NCBI GenBank assembly: GCA_964632505.1
Contig: CAZWCE010000017.1
Span: 6,885 to 70,884 of the forward strand
Origin: CAZWCE01 sp964632505
GTDB lineage: Bacteria > Planctomycetota > Planctomycetia > Pirellulales > Thermoguttaceae
DNA: 64,000 bases
Direction: 5' to 3'
Both the position numbers and the translations under genes were made by a program. Under the pieces are notes generated by a model. It searched no databases, was not told the DNA's origin, and worked only from the letters and a program-made list of their open reading frames with translations. Below, piece after piece: positions 36,041 through 44,584 of this stretch (the first letter of the stretch is position 1; each line of letters opens with the position of its first letter).

Positions 36041-36308
36041 AGATAGATCTCCCCGTACTTACTGGTCTATCTCCATTCGCGACAGGCCTTCGCATCCCGG
36101 CGACGATATTTTGGGAATTCTATACCAAAAAAACCACCGGCAAGGCAAGAGGAAAAAAAAGACCATCTCGAAGAAGAGTTGCCGGCCACCAAAAAGAGGG
36201 AGCCGCCACGGAAGGATCCGTGCCCCCAGGGAGAATCATGATTGGCAAAAATCATTCACCATCTGCCGGAAGCTTGTTTCACTTTTCCGTTCGAAAGATT
36301 CAGATCGG

Positions 36309-37343
36309 CTAAGCGGCAAGTGAGCGGTCGAATTCTTCTTGGAACTCCAGCCGGCGGAGAAGACGATCGAAACGACCGAGCAGCGTGGTCAGTTGATCGG
36401 GCGTGAAAGATTGCCGGCGGCAATAGAACCGGTGCATCCATTCGGCTGCCTCGATCAAGCGTTCCAATCGATCGAAGGTGGTGACCAAATACAGCTCGGC
36501 GTCGGTCAGAGATCGCCGTCGCTGATACTCCTCCAGCCCCTCCTGCCATCGGCGTCGATCGTTGCCGGCGATCGAACCGAGCAGTCGTGCGATATCGGCG
36601 GCGATGCTGTCGGCGCGCATCGCCTCGAAGTCGATCAGGCCCGTCACCCGATTGCCCTCGAAAAAGAGATGTTCCCGGCGAGCATCCCCCCAACAAGGCT
36701 GCAATCGAACCGAGAGCCGCGCTGCTCGGGTCAGCAAGGTCATGCCGTTGCCGCTCAACCGGGTGATCAAATGCAGCAGTTTTCTCGATTTTTGGGCCAT
36801 CGGCGGAGAAACATGGTCTTGGAGGGAATGAGAGAGGTCATGCAATCCCGAACGCAAGAGGTGTTTCCAGCGCTCGAGCATCCGCCGCACGCCCGGCGAA
36901 CGCCCTTGCGGCAGGATGGGAAGCGGAAACGCGCAGGTCGCTTCGTGAAACGCCGCCAATGCCGCAACGGCGGCCGATCGCTGTTCCGCCGAAAGGATCT
37001 TGTTTGACGCGACGCGGCCCGGCATTTCCGGCCAGAGCTCCCAGAGCGAACCGTCTTCGCAGACGACGCCTTTCCTCTCGGAGGTTTCCACCGGTAAGCG
37101 GACCCCGGGGACCCCTTCGACATCGGCTTGCCAAAGCACCGCCTGGATGAACTGGAGGTGTTGCAGCGTGAAGTGACGTTTCGGCCAGCGACGAAGCAGG
37201 AAATTTCCTTCTGCGGTTTCCACGCGCCAGAACCGGCTGCCGCTCAATCCGCCTCGCGCTCCCAGCGCATGGATTGCCGAAGGCTGCCACCGTGGAGGAT
37301 AAGCGGCCAGCACGCGACGGATCATCTTCTCGTCATACATCAT
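36309..37343 (-). CDS. APH-like phosphotransferase family protein
   Basis: A 344-residue protein of the aminoglycoside-phosphotransferase/choline-kinase-like fold. It has an N-terminal lobe with GGLSGSRFWRVETAEGNFLLRRWP (nucleotide and Lys-like positions) and a C-terminal lobe with CWGDARREHLFFEGNRVTGLIDFEAMRADSIAADIARLL near residue 216. The usual HxDxxxxN catalytic loop is altered: the His is Trp and the expected Asn position is occupied by His, while the following Asp of the ID-F-E motif is present. So it may have a changed activity; substrate is unknown. It is a single gene between the dsbD operon and the HD/PilZ pair. Confidence 0.78.
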   Translation of the reverse strand: MMYDEKMIRRVLAAYPPRWQPSAIHALGARGGLSGSRFWRVETAEGNFLLRRWPKRHFTLQHLQFIQAVLWQADVEGVPGVRLPVETSERKGVVCEDGSLWELWPEMPGRVASNKILSAEQRSAAVAALAAFHEATCAFPLPILPQGRSPGVRRMLERWKHLLRSGLHDLSHSLQDHVSPPMAQKSRKLLHLITRLSGNGMTLLTRAARLSVRLQPCWGDARREHLFFEGNRVTGLIDFEAMRADSIAADIARLLGSIAGNDRRRWQEGLEEYQRRRSLTDAELYLVTTFDRLERLIEAAEWMHRFYCRRQSFTPDQLTTLLGRFDRLLRRLEFQEEFDRSLAA

Positions 37344-37857
37344 GATTGCTGCCCCTTTCCAACCTCACCGTCGTGGCGAAGCTCGGTCGCTCTTTGCCGG
37401 GCGGATCACGGCGAGTCGCCGGGCTATCTCCACAACATGCCTTTCTCGTAAGGATCCCTCTTCTGTTCATCGGTTCCGTATCGACCCAATTCGCCGGACA
37501 AGTGGAGGGGATTCTCTTTCTTTTTACGACGGCGGAGCAGTTTAAGGATTCCCGGTCCCGATTTGGAGGTTTAGGCAAAACATCCGGTTTCGGAGGATTC
37601 TATCGAATGGCGGTTCTTTCGCGACGCTCGCCCCTCAACTCGCCGGTCGGATTCACGAACGATCCCCCTCATCACCTCGGATCGCCCACACAACCCGAAA
37701 TACATTCAGAGCTTGCAGGAACCGCGCAGAATCCCCTTTTTTTTCTTCTTTTGTCGCCGTCGACGACACATTTCAAACCGTGAGATAGTATTTTTTGGGA
37801 GGACACTTTGAACCTCTCCCCGGCCGTCCCGTTTTGTGCGACTTCGAAGAGGAACCG
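37344..37857. other. 514-base intergenic region
   Basis: This gap separates divergent genes. A long open frame on the plus strand (37346-37783) has unnatural composition and is not a likely gene. No clear promoter or terminator is seen, only a run of T near 37740 and a TAGTATTTT stretch near 37787 upstream of the HD gene. Confidence 0.4.
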
Positions 37858-38961
37858 ATGGAAGCCGTTGTTCAACAGACCCCGACCCGACAGATCGATT
37901 CCTTCATCCGGATCCCGCTCCTGCTGGATACGGTCCCCGTATTCTCGTTCTTTGGAGATATCTATTACCGGCAAATCACCGCCAGTTCCATCTATCTGGT
38001 CTGCAATCAGGGGCGTCCGTTTTCCGACCGTGTCCGGAACCACCTGGAAAGCCTCAGCAACATCGACATTTTCCTGGCTTTTCCTTACGATGAGTCGATC
38101 GCCGGAACCCCCGCCCAGGTGCTCGACAAAATCATGGTCAACGCCGAGGACATGCCGGTGGCCATCCGATATCAGTGCCTCATCAGTGCCTGCATCCTGA
38201 TGATGTACTCCACCGAAGAACCGAAGGACATGAAAGTCTTTCTCAAGTTCGTCCAGCGTTTGGTGGATTATCTCTATGAAATGATCGCCGAAGACGGGCT
38301 CCACCCGAATGATTGCCAAGTTCCCGACTTGAAAAAGCTCGATCTGTTCGCGCATTCGTTCGTCATCACCTCTTACGCGATGCTGTTGGCCCATCACCTT
38401 GGGACCTTCAACGAACAGGAGGTGCGGCAGATCGGCGTGGGCGCCTTTTTCCACGACGTGGGTAAATGGAAGACCGAGAAGTCGACGGCCTTCCATCCGG
38501 AGAAGCCGATCCGGCACAAACTCCTGCACGAATACAAGTTCTTTTCCCTATTCTTCCGCGATACCCAGGAAAAACTGACGGCCGTTTCCTACGAAATCAC
38601 CTGCAATTGGCAAATCAAGCGCGGGGCTCCGAAACGGGCCGTCCATTTCCAACACGCCGTGGATGGATTCCGATTGATGTGTCGATGGCCCTTCCTCAGT
38701 TGGGGCCAGTTGATGATGATCTATCAGCACCACGAGCTGAATTTCTGCCACGGGGGACCGGTCGGATTGCCGGGGACGGAGATCCACCCCTGGGCGAAAA
38801 TCTGCACGGTCGTCGATTCGTTCAGCAACTTCTACATTCCCGACAAGGATGACCGAGAAATCCGCAAGACATTGAAGTACCTGCGAGAGAACTGCCCCGA
38901 TTCGTTCGACGAAGAAATGGTCACTTGCTGGATCAAACTGATACTACAAGGCAAGCAATGA
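37858..38961 (+). CDS. HD-GYP-like domain protein
   Basis: A 367-residue cytoplasmic protein. The ATG at 37858 follows AGAGGA. The N-terminal part (about 1-160) is unassigned. The C-terminal part (about 160-360) is an HD domain with FFHDVGKW near residue 197 and IYQHHELNFCHGGPVGLPG near 290, followed by EIHPWAKICTVVDSFSNF. This pattern matches the HD-GYP cyclic di-GMP phosphodiesterases, except that the GYP loop reads GPV. It may therefore bind or cleave a nucleotide, or be inactive. Its stop codon overlaps the start of the PilZ gene by ATGA, so the pair is coupled. Confidence 0.8.
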   Translation: MEAVVQQTPTRQIDSFIRIPLLLDTVPVFSFFGDIYYRQITASSIYLVCNQGRPFSDRVRNHLESLSNIDIFLAFPYDESIAGTPAQVLDKIMVNAEDMPVAIRYQCLISACILMMYSTEEPKDMKVFLKFVQRLVDYLYEMIAEDGLHPNDCQVPDLKKLDLFAHSFVITSYAMLLAHHLGTFNEQEVRQIGVGAFFHDVGKWKTEKSTAFHPEKPIRHKLLHEYKFFSLFFRDTQEKLTAVSYEITCNWQIKRGAPKRAVHFQHAVDGFRLMCRWPFLSWGQLMMIYQHHELNFCHGGPVGLPGTEIHPWAKICTVVDSFSNFYIPDKDDREIRKTLKYLRENCPDSFDEEMVTCWIKLILQGKQ

Positions 38962-39404
38962 TGTTGGACCAAATCCAGTGCAATTTGAATCTGCCCACCC
39001 GCATCCAGGAGGAGGGGCTTGCGCCGACCACGGTCTCGGACAATCGCTCGCAAGCGCGTTGGAAGATGTCGCTCGCGTCGCTTTTGGAAGTGCAGCGCAA
39101 CAAGTGGCACATCGTCCGGATGATCGACGTCTCCAGGAGCGGACTGGCCTTCTATCACAGCGAACAACTCTTTCCGACCGAACGTCTTCAGATCGTCTTC
39201 AAAAGCCAGAAGATTCTTTCTCTGCTCAACTCGGGGCCGAATCGGTATATCGAAGTCGTCCGCTGCCGATACATCCAGCGAAACTGCTTTGAAGTGGGAG
39301 CATGCTTCGTGAACGCCCGCAAGAATTGGTTCATTCACCGGTTCAACAAAGACCACAACCCCCTCAAGCAGCCGATCCGTGCCGACGACACCCCCAAAGG
39401 TTGA
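38958..39404 (+). CDS. PilZ domain protein
   Basis: A 148-residue protein with a PilZ-like cyclic di-GMP binding domain. The N-terminal RSQAR gives the RxxxR motif, and the later IDVSRSGLAFY supplies the DxSxxG motif; the two together make the ligand site. The rest is a beta-barrel-like pattern with FEVGACFV near the end. The ATG at 38958 overlaps the HD-GYP-like gene's stop, so both are made together. An AAGG site sits seven bases upstream. A functional pair for cyclic di-GMP sensing and turnover is likely, but output is unknown. Confidence 0.8.
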   Translation: MMLDQIQCNLNLPTRIQEEGLAPTTVSDNRSQARWKMSLASLLEVQRNKWHIVRMIDVSRSGLAFYHSEQLFPTERLQIVFKSQKILSLLNSGPNRYIEVVRCRYIQRNCFEVGACFVNARKNWFIHRFNKDHNPLKQPIRADDTPKG

Positions 39405-39469
39405 ACGTCGGAGTCTCTGGCTCGAGCACGATCTCTCCCGGGAATCCGATCGCCGTCCGAAAATGGCGA

Positions 39470-39498
39470 TTGATCCCCGCAAGGAAAAAGCGCATAAT
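39470..39498 (+). promoter_or_regulatory. promoter immediately before a structured RNA
   Basis: TTGATC (39470-39475), a 17-base spacer and CATAAT (39493-39498). A transcript would begin at about 39505, at the foot of the hairpin next described. Confidence 0.5.
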
Positions 39499-39501
39499 GC
39501 G

Positions 39502-39560
39502 AAGGGACGCCAGCCGTCGGACATCGACGATTCGAGTCAGCTTCTCGGCGTCCCTTTTTC
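39502..39560 (+). ncRNA. hairpin with T-run: sRNA candidate or terminator
   Basis: A ten-base-pair outer stem AAGGGACGCC/GGCGTCCCTT (39502-39511 with 39547-39556) encloses an inner stem CGTCG/CGACG, and a run of T follows. It can act as the terminator of the HD-PilZ transcript, 98 bases upstream. Because a promoter lies directly before it, it could also be a very short RNA of about 55 bases, or an attenuator of the cyclophilin gene at 39707. I cannot separate these by sequence. Confidence 0.45.
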
Positions 39561-39706
39561 GCCTGGAGTTCTTCCCCACGATTCAAGGCATCTCATGCGT
39601 CGCTCACCGAGGATGCCCGTGGGAAGTACGTCCTCACGTGGAAAACGCAGGCTTCACAGGATGACGACTTATGCGAACCGGACTTCTTACAGGAGGCAGT
39701 CGATCG

Positions 39707-40465
39707 ATGCTTTTCTTCGATCGGCGCGCCATTCGGTCCACTTCACCCGCGGAACGCTTCGCTTCCCCCCGACGACTTCTCTTCGGCCTTGTCTACCTGT
39801 TACCGATGATCCTCTTGCTCGGCTGCGGTTCCGGAGAGAAAAAGAGCGAAGCTTCGGGCGACTCCTCGGATCAATCCACCGAGGAAAAAGCCGACTCCTC
39901 GGAAACGCCCGCCTCGAAGGTGGTGCTTCAAGTCCAATATTCCGGGACGGACCAACAATGGAAAACCGCCGAAATCACCCTCGAGCTCCATCACGAGTAC
40001 ACGCCGAAAACGGCCCGGCACTTCCTCGAGTTGGTGGAAGAAGGCTTCTACGACGGCACGCTCGTGCATCGGATCCACAAGAATTCGCTGATCTTTTTCG
40101 GGAAGTACCATCCGATTTCCGCCGAGACGATCGACATCAAACCGACCGATCGGACGGTGGCCAGCGAAGCGGCCCAATCGCAGAAGAATCTGAAGGCGAC
40201 CGTCGGGATGGCACGGGAAGCGAGCCGAGTGGACAGTGCTTCTTCGGAGTTTTACATCAACGTGTCCGATAATACCTTCCTCGACCCGGCCCGGACCGAA
40301 TCGCCTTCGCCCGAAGAGGCCGGCTACACCGTTTTCGCCACCGTCGCTCCGGAGAGTATGCCGGTGGTGGAAGAGATCGCCTCCCTACCGACGGCCAGCA
40401 ATGCGTCTCTGGAAAACTATCCTCAGGTCAACATCGAGATCCTTTCCGCCCGGGCAGTCGACTGA
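39707..40465 (+). CDS. cyclophilin-type peptidyl-prolyl isomerase lipoprotein
   Basis: A 252-residue protein. AGGAGG lies ten bases upstream of the ATG at 39707; an ATG at 39671 is less likely. The signal peptide ends in the lipobox LLLGC (about residue 41), followed by a Ser/Glu-rich linker. The cyclophilin domain (about 75-250) has ELHHEYTPKTARHFLELVEEGFYDGTLVHRIHKN and FYINVSDNTFLDP. The family's usual FxxxxxxFMxQGGD segment is replaced by LIFFGKYHP, so catalytic residues are degraded, and it may be a chaperone rather than an isomerase. It stands alone between the HD-PilZ pair and aat. Confidence 0.82.
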   Translation: MLFFDRRAIRSTSPAERFASPRRLLFGLVYLLPMILLLGCGSGEKKSEASGDSSDQSTEEKADSSETPASKVVLQVQYSGTDQQWKTAEITLELHHEYTPKTARHFLELVEEGFYDGTLVHRIHKNSLIFFGKYHPISAETIDIKPTDRTVASEAAQSQKNLKATVGMAREASRVDSASSEFYINVSDNTFLDPARTESPSPEEAGYTVFATVAPESMPVVEEIASLPTASNASLENYPQVNIEILSARAVD

Positions 40466-40528
40466 CGGCGAGGCAACCGACCTTGGCCCCGAAACCGGCG
40501 AGAGTTCCCATTGAGGTGAAGCTTCCTC

Positions 40529-41233
40529 ATGAAGCCGGATGTGCAGCATTCCCAGTTTTTTCCTCCGGTCGAAATGGCCGGTCCCGAAGGGCTTCTCGCG
40601 CTAGGCGCTTCGCTCGAAATTCCTATTCTGATCGATGCCTACACGCACGGCATCTTCCCCTGGCCGTTCGGCGAAGGAGAGTACCCTCTGGCCTGGTGGT
40701 CGCCCGATCCTCGAGCGATTCTGCCACTCGATCGAATCCATCTTCCCCGGCGACTCCGCAGAACGTGCCGTAGCGGCCGTTTTCAAGTCACTTGCAACCG
40801 CGCCTTCCGGGAAGTGATGCTCGGCTGCGGTCAGGCCGAGAACCGCAAGGGGGAAACCTGGATCACCCGGGAGATGGTCGAAGCCTACTTTTCACTTTTC
40901 GAAGCGGGATTGGCCAAGAGCGTGGAAACTTGGCGGGAAGGAGAACTCGCCGGCGGCGTCTACGGTGTCAGCATCGGTGGGTTCTTCGCGGCCGAATCGA
41001 TGTTTTATCGCCACCGCGACGCCTCGAAGGTGGCGCTGGCCCACCTGCTGGCTCACCTGAAAAAACGAGGGTATTCCCTGGTGGACATTCAGATGCTCAC
41101 GCCCCATACCGAGCGGTTCGGCGGTATCGAAATCGCGAGAACAGAGTACCTCGACCGGCTCCAGCGAGCGCTGTCGCTTCCCGTCTCCTACGGCAAAAAC
41201 CTCACTCCCTGGGAGGATGATGTCTTCCGTTGA
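40529..41233 (+). CDS. aat: leucyl/phenylalanyl-tRNA-protein transferase
   Basis: A 234-residue enzyme that adds Leu or Phe from charged tRNA onto N-terminal Arg or Lys, marking proteins for ClpAP. Signatures include LLALGASLEIPILIDAYTHGIFPWP, WWSPDPRAILPLDRIHLPRRLRR, GETWITREMVEAYFSLFEAGLAKSVETW and GGVYGVSIGGFFAAESMFY. Length is as expected. The ATG is 63 bases after the cyclophilin stop. Its GAGG site sits in a short hairpin with CCTC (40512-40529) that could hide the ribosome site. Confidence 0.95.
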   Translation: MKPDVQHSQFFPPVEMAGPEGLLALGASLEIPILIDAYTHGIFPWPFGEGEYPLAWWSPDPRAILPLDRIHLPRRLRRTCRSGRFQVTCNRAFREVMLGCGQAENRKGETWITREMVEAYFSLFEAGLAKSVETWREGELAGGVYGVSIGGFFAAESMFYRHRDASKVALAHLLAHLKKRGYSLVDIQMLTPHTERFGGIEIARTEYLDRLQRALSLPVSYGKNLTPWEDDVFR

Positions 41234-41280
41234 ACGAACATCCGGGCGCAAGCAACCCGGGCAGAAGCAATCGGGGTAGC

Positions 41281-42291
41281 TCAGCGATCCAGACAGAAGG
41301 GACCGCATTGGTCGGCAGGAGGCTCCATCGAACCGAGCGCCTTTCGGGGATGGTCCGAGTCGAGCCGTTCCTGAAAAAGGTCGACGATCATCTCCACATA
41401 CTCCGGGTGGGCTCCGACCGTATCGGCCCGGTACATTTCCAGCCCCAGCGTTTCGCACTGCCGGGCTGCGGCGACGTCCAAATCGTAGACGATCTCCATG
41501 TTGTCGGAGGGAAATCCGATCGGAACCACTACGATGGTCTTCTTTTCCGGGTTCTCCTCCGCCAGCCGATCGATGCGGTCGTGGATATCAGGCTCCAGCC
41601 ACCGGTCGCTCGGCCGGCCGCTGCGACTCTGGTAGACCAACTCCCATGAGTGCACCCCGGCCGATTCGGCGACCAAGCGACAGCTTTCCAAAAGCTGCTG
41701 CGTGTACAACGGCGGCTCCTGTTGTTCCCAAGGAATGCTGTGAGCGGAAAAGAACACTTGGATCGTCTCCGCATCGCGATCGTCGAGATCGGAGAGCACC
41801 TCGCGAAGCCGTTCGGCCTGCGGATGGATCCATCCGGGATGATTGAAAAAATGGCGGATCTTGTTCAGCCGCGGGGCCTCGGCGCCGACGTGATGGCAAG
41901 CCTCCTCCATCGCGCGGTGATACCGACCGCACCCCGGGCCGGAAGCATACGGCGAAGTGGCGAAAGCCAGCGCATTTCGGATTCCCTCGGCGGCCATCGC
42001 TTCGACGGTCTCCTCCAAGAGCGGATGCCAGTAGAGATTCCCCCAATACACCGGCAAGTCGATGTTCCGCTCACGTAATCGATCGATCAGTGCCGTCAGC
42101 AGAGCGCGATTCTCCGCGTTCAGTGGGCTCCTGCCGTCGAACAGCTCGTACTTTTCCGCCACCTGTTCCAGTCGGGCCGGCGGGATATTCTTGCCCGTGG
42201 TGACCCGTTGGAGAAAGGGCAAAATATCTTCCCGCTTTTCCGGACCACCGTAGGAGAGAAGAAGCAGTGCATCGACGGGAGAATCGGACAT
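41281..42291 (-). CDS. hemH: ferrochelatase
   Basis: A 336-residue enzyme that inserts iron into a porphyrin at the end of haem synthesis. Conserved elements are LLLSYGGPEKREDILPFLQRVTTG at the N-terminus, FFSAHSIPW near residue 180 (metal-binding His) and the VPIGFPSDNMEIVYDLD segment near 263 with the catalytic Glu. The C-terminus ends in CGPFCL, a Cys pair not usual in all family members. Protoporphyrin versus coproporphyrin use cannot be decided here. The ATG at 42291 has GGAGG five bases upstream; a TTG at 42303 would add four residues. It converges with aat. Confidence 0.93.
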   Translation of the reverse strand: MSDSPVDALLLLSYGGPEKREDILPFLQRVTTGKNIPPARLEQVAEKYELFDGRSPLNAENRALLTALIDRLRERNIDLPVYWGNLYWHPLLEETVEAMAAEGIRNALAFATSPYASGPGCGRYHRAMEEACHHVGAEAPRLNKIRHFFNHPGWIHPQAERLREVLSDLDDRDAETIQVFFSAHSIPWEQQEPPLYTQQLLESCRLVAESAGVHSWELVYQSRSGRPSDRWLEPDIHDRIDRLAEENPEKKTIVVVPIGFPSDNMEIVYDLDVAAARQCETLGLEMYRADTVGAHPEYVEMIVDLFQERLDSDHPRKALGSMEPPADQCGPFCLDR

Positions 42292-42475
42292 GGAAGCCTC
42301 CAATGAAAACGGCGAGGCGAGCGAAACGACGGATGCCCCTTCCCTGAGGACATCGAGCGCATAAAAAAAGAGACAGCCCGACGGACGGTACCAATCGTTG
42401 CTCTCTCCCGGTGTCGCATTCCAAGAAGACCGGCAAAACGATCGTTCGCGCTGGGTCTCGAGAATGTCGAAAAAG

Positions 42476-42550
42476 TGACCCCGACGGGATTTGAACCCGT
42501 GTTGCCGGCTTGAAAGGCCGGTGTCCTGGACCTAGCTAGACGACGGGGCC
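42476..42550 (-). tRNA. tRNA-Glu (TTC)
   Basis: A 75-base cloverleaf with acceptor GGCCCCG/CGGGGTC (one G-T pair), anticodon stem CCGGC/GCCGG with loop CTTTCAA (anticodon TTC), four-base variable loop and T arm ACGGG TTCAAAT CCCGT. The discriminator is A and CCA is not encoded. Confidence 0.95.
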
Positions 42551-42667
42551 GAGGCAGGACTTCTCCCCAACGGGAGATCTCTTGGAACTCAGTAGAAGGC
42601 TTTCCGAAAAAGGTGCACGAGCGGTCACTCTGTGCAAGAAACACCTCTCGCTTCACAAGAGGCTTAC

Positions 42668-42695
42668 ATTATTGCCCATCCGGAAAGGAAGTCAA
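42668..42695 (-). promoter_or_regulatory. promoter of tRNA-Glu
   Basis: On the minus strand TTGACT (42690-42695), a 16-base spacer and AATAAT (42668-42673). It lies about 110 bases upstream of the tRNA. Confidence 0.6.
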
Positions 42696-42808
42696 GGGGA
42701 AGGAGTGAGGAATCGCGAAAAAACGGCGTCCGGTGTCTCCTTTTCATCCGCGCCGTAAGGTGGTCCCCGGAAACGACCTCCGGGCCGACATGGAAGAAAG
42801 AGGGTACC

Positions 42809-43033
42809 TTACTTGATCGAAGTCGATTTCTCCGACGAATTCGGGTGATTGGGATCATTCCCGCCTTCGTTATCGGCACGGATCGCTTCGTAGACCTCCT
42901 GTCGATGCACCGGGACGTTCTTCGGCGCTTCGATTCCCAGGCGGACTTTATCGCCCCGGATTTCCACGACGACGATGTTGATATCGTCGTTGATCACTAT
43001 GCTCTCGTTCTTCTTCCTGGAAAGTACCAGCAT
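42809..43033 (-). CDS. csrA: carbon storage regulator CsrA
   Basis: A 74-residue RNA-binding protein that represses or activates translation at GGA-containing leaders. The sequence begins MLVLSRKKNESIVINDDINIVVV and continues VRLGIEAPKNVPVHRQEVYEAI, which matches CsrA throughout, with a slightly longer C-terminus. The ATG at 43033 has AGAAGGA about nine bases upstream. The tRNA-Glu gene lies 258 bases downstream on the same strand. A possible promoter is at 43391-43418. Confidence 0.96.
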   Translation of the reverse strand: MLVLSRKKNESIVINDDINIVVVEIRGDKVRLGIEAPKNVPVHRQEVYEAIRADNEGGNDPNHPNSSEKSTSIK

Positions 43034-43655
43034 TTTTCCATTCCTTCTGTGCGCGTTGACAGGAACGCATTCCTTGGTGCTTGGCAGCGTCGTGAAAAAC
43101 GGCGGGAACCAATGCCGCTCCCGCGAACTGCGGCGTTGATGAAAATCCACTGGGTGGCCATCCACCGGCAACCGCAAGGAATCCGGACCGTTCGGCCGAT
43201 CCCCCGCCTTTTCTCCGGCATGGCCTTTCAGTACGATGGAAGAGGGAGGCCTTCGCGATGTCCTCCCGATCGGCTTCCAAGCACGCACTGTTCTCTTGCG
43301 AGAATCATCCGAAGTCGTTCCCTTCCCCTTCTCGCTTCCAATCGATTCGAAACGAAAGGGAGGAGCGTCTCCGAAAAAATCAACTATTGAACTTTAGCTT
43401 GCAACACGGCGCTGTCAAACGATTCCGAAAAAGCGAAGCTTTGGGGGAAAAGTTGACATCATACGCCCCCCGGAAAGCACCCTCTTCTACCCATTAATAC
43501 GCACACGCCGGGCGAATTCCTGAAAAAAGAATAAAAGTACTTGGATATTGTGAATTTTGCAGAAGCAACGGCTTTCCGCAAACGAAGGATTGTGTCGGCT
43601 GTGCAAGCGTGGAAGGACGCCACGCGTTCGGTAATTCCAAGGTGAGAAACAACTT
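43034..43655. other. 622-base divergent intergenic region
   Basis: This gap separates csrA and tatD. It holds a minus-strand promoter candidate (see next entry), a hairpin GCGTGG...CCACGC at 43605-43623, and no credible gene. Confidence 0.4.
43391..43418 (-). promoter_or_regulatory. possible csrA promoter
   Basis: On the minus strand TTGACA (43413-43418), a 16-base spacer and TAAAGT (43391-43396). It would give csrA a leader of about 350 bases, so an additional promoter nearer the gene is possible. Confidence 0.35.
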
Positions 43656-44540
43656 ATGCTCAAGCTTATCGACACCCACGCGCATCTGGATGTCCGGGAT
43701 TTTCAGAAGAATGAAGAAAGGGGGAATAAAGGAAATAGGGGCACCTCCTTCCTATTATACGAAGTCGACGAGTTGATAAAAAGAGTAAAAGGGGGGATTT
43801 TACCGGAAATCGTCACCAAAAAGCTCCCCGAACGCCCTTCTTTTGTGGTGGAAAAGGTGCTCGCCCCGGCCATCACCGCCCAATCGAGCCGCGATGTCGT
43901 CGCGTTGGCAGAAGCCTTTCCGGAAATCGTGGCGGCGGTCGGGTATCAACCCAATGGAGTGGTTGACGCCGAGGAAGAAGATTGGCGGACGATCACCGAG
44001 TTGGCCGAGCGGGACGGTGTCGTCGCGATCGGCGAAACAGGGCTCGATCGCTACTGGGACGACAGCCCGTTCGATCTCCAAGTGCATTGGTTCGAGCGGC
44101 ATCTCGCGTTCGCCCGAGAGCGGGACCTGCCGATTCTGATCCATTGCCGCGATGCCTGGGACGACCTGCACCCCATCCTTCGTGAAGCCGCCGACAAGGA
44201 TCCCCTCAAGGGGGTGATTCACGCTTTCAGCGGAAACACTGAAATGGCAATGACTTGCGTCGATCTGGGGATGATGATTAGTTTTGCCGGGCCGGTCACC
44301 TATCGCAACAAGAAATTCACGCCCCTCTGGGAGGCGGCCCAAGCGGTCCCCGACGATCACCTGCTCGTGGAGACCGACTCCCCCTACCTGACGCCCCATC
44401 CCTTTCGTGGAAAACTCAAAGCGAACGAACCGGTCATGTCGATCCTGGTGGCCGAACGGCTGGCCGACCTGCGAGGAGTATCGCTCGAACACATCGCCGA
44501 AGTCACCACCGAAAACGCCAAAAGATTGTTTCGCCTCTAA
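43656..44540 (+). CDS. TatD-family metal-dependent hydrolase
   Basis: A 294-residue TIM-barrel hydrolase, probably a DNase/3'-5' exonuclease. The metal ligands are all present: HAH near residue 8-10, GETGLD, IHCRD, IHAFSG and ETDSPYLTPHPFRGK. The N-terminal region between HLD and VGYQPN spans about 87 residues where typical TatD has about 50. The extra 35-40 residues (encoded by AT-richer DNA at about 43695-43845, with low-complexity KNEERGNKGNRG) look like an in-frame insertion. A ribosome site GGTGAG is upstream of the ATG. It diverges from csrA. Confidence 0.87.
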   Translation: MLKLIDTHAHLDVRDFQKNEERGNKGNRGTSFLLYEVDELIKRVKGGILPEIVTKKLPERPSFVVEKVLAPAITAQSSRDVVALAEAFPEIVAAVGYQPNGVVDAEEEDWRTITELAERDGVVAIGETGLDRYWDDSPFDLQVHWFERHLAFARERDLPILIHCRDAWDDLHPILREAADKDPLKGVIHAFSGNTEMAMTCVDLGMMISFAGPVTYRNKKFTPLWEAAQAVPDDHLLVETDSPYLTPHPFRGKLKANEPVMSILVAERLADLRGVSLEHIAEVTTENAKRLFRL

Positions 44541-44584
44541 TCATCCCCTCTCTGGAGCTATGCCGAGGCGATTCCATGCCTCCT

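Noticed and set aside
37346..37783. A 145-codon plus-strand frame upstream of the HD gene
   Set aside because: No ribosome site, unnatural composition and no motif; left as intergenic.
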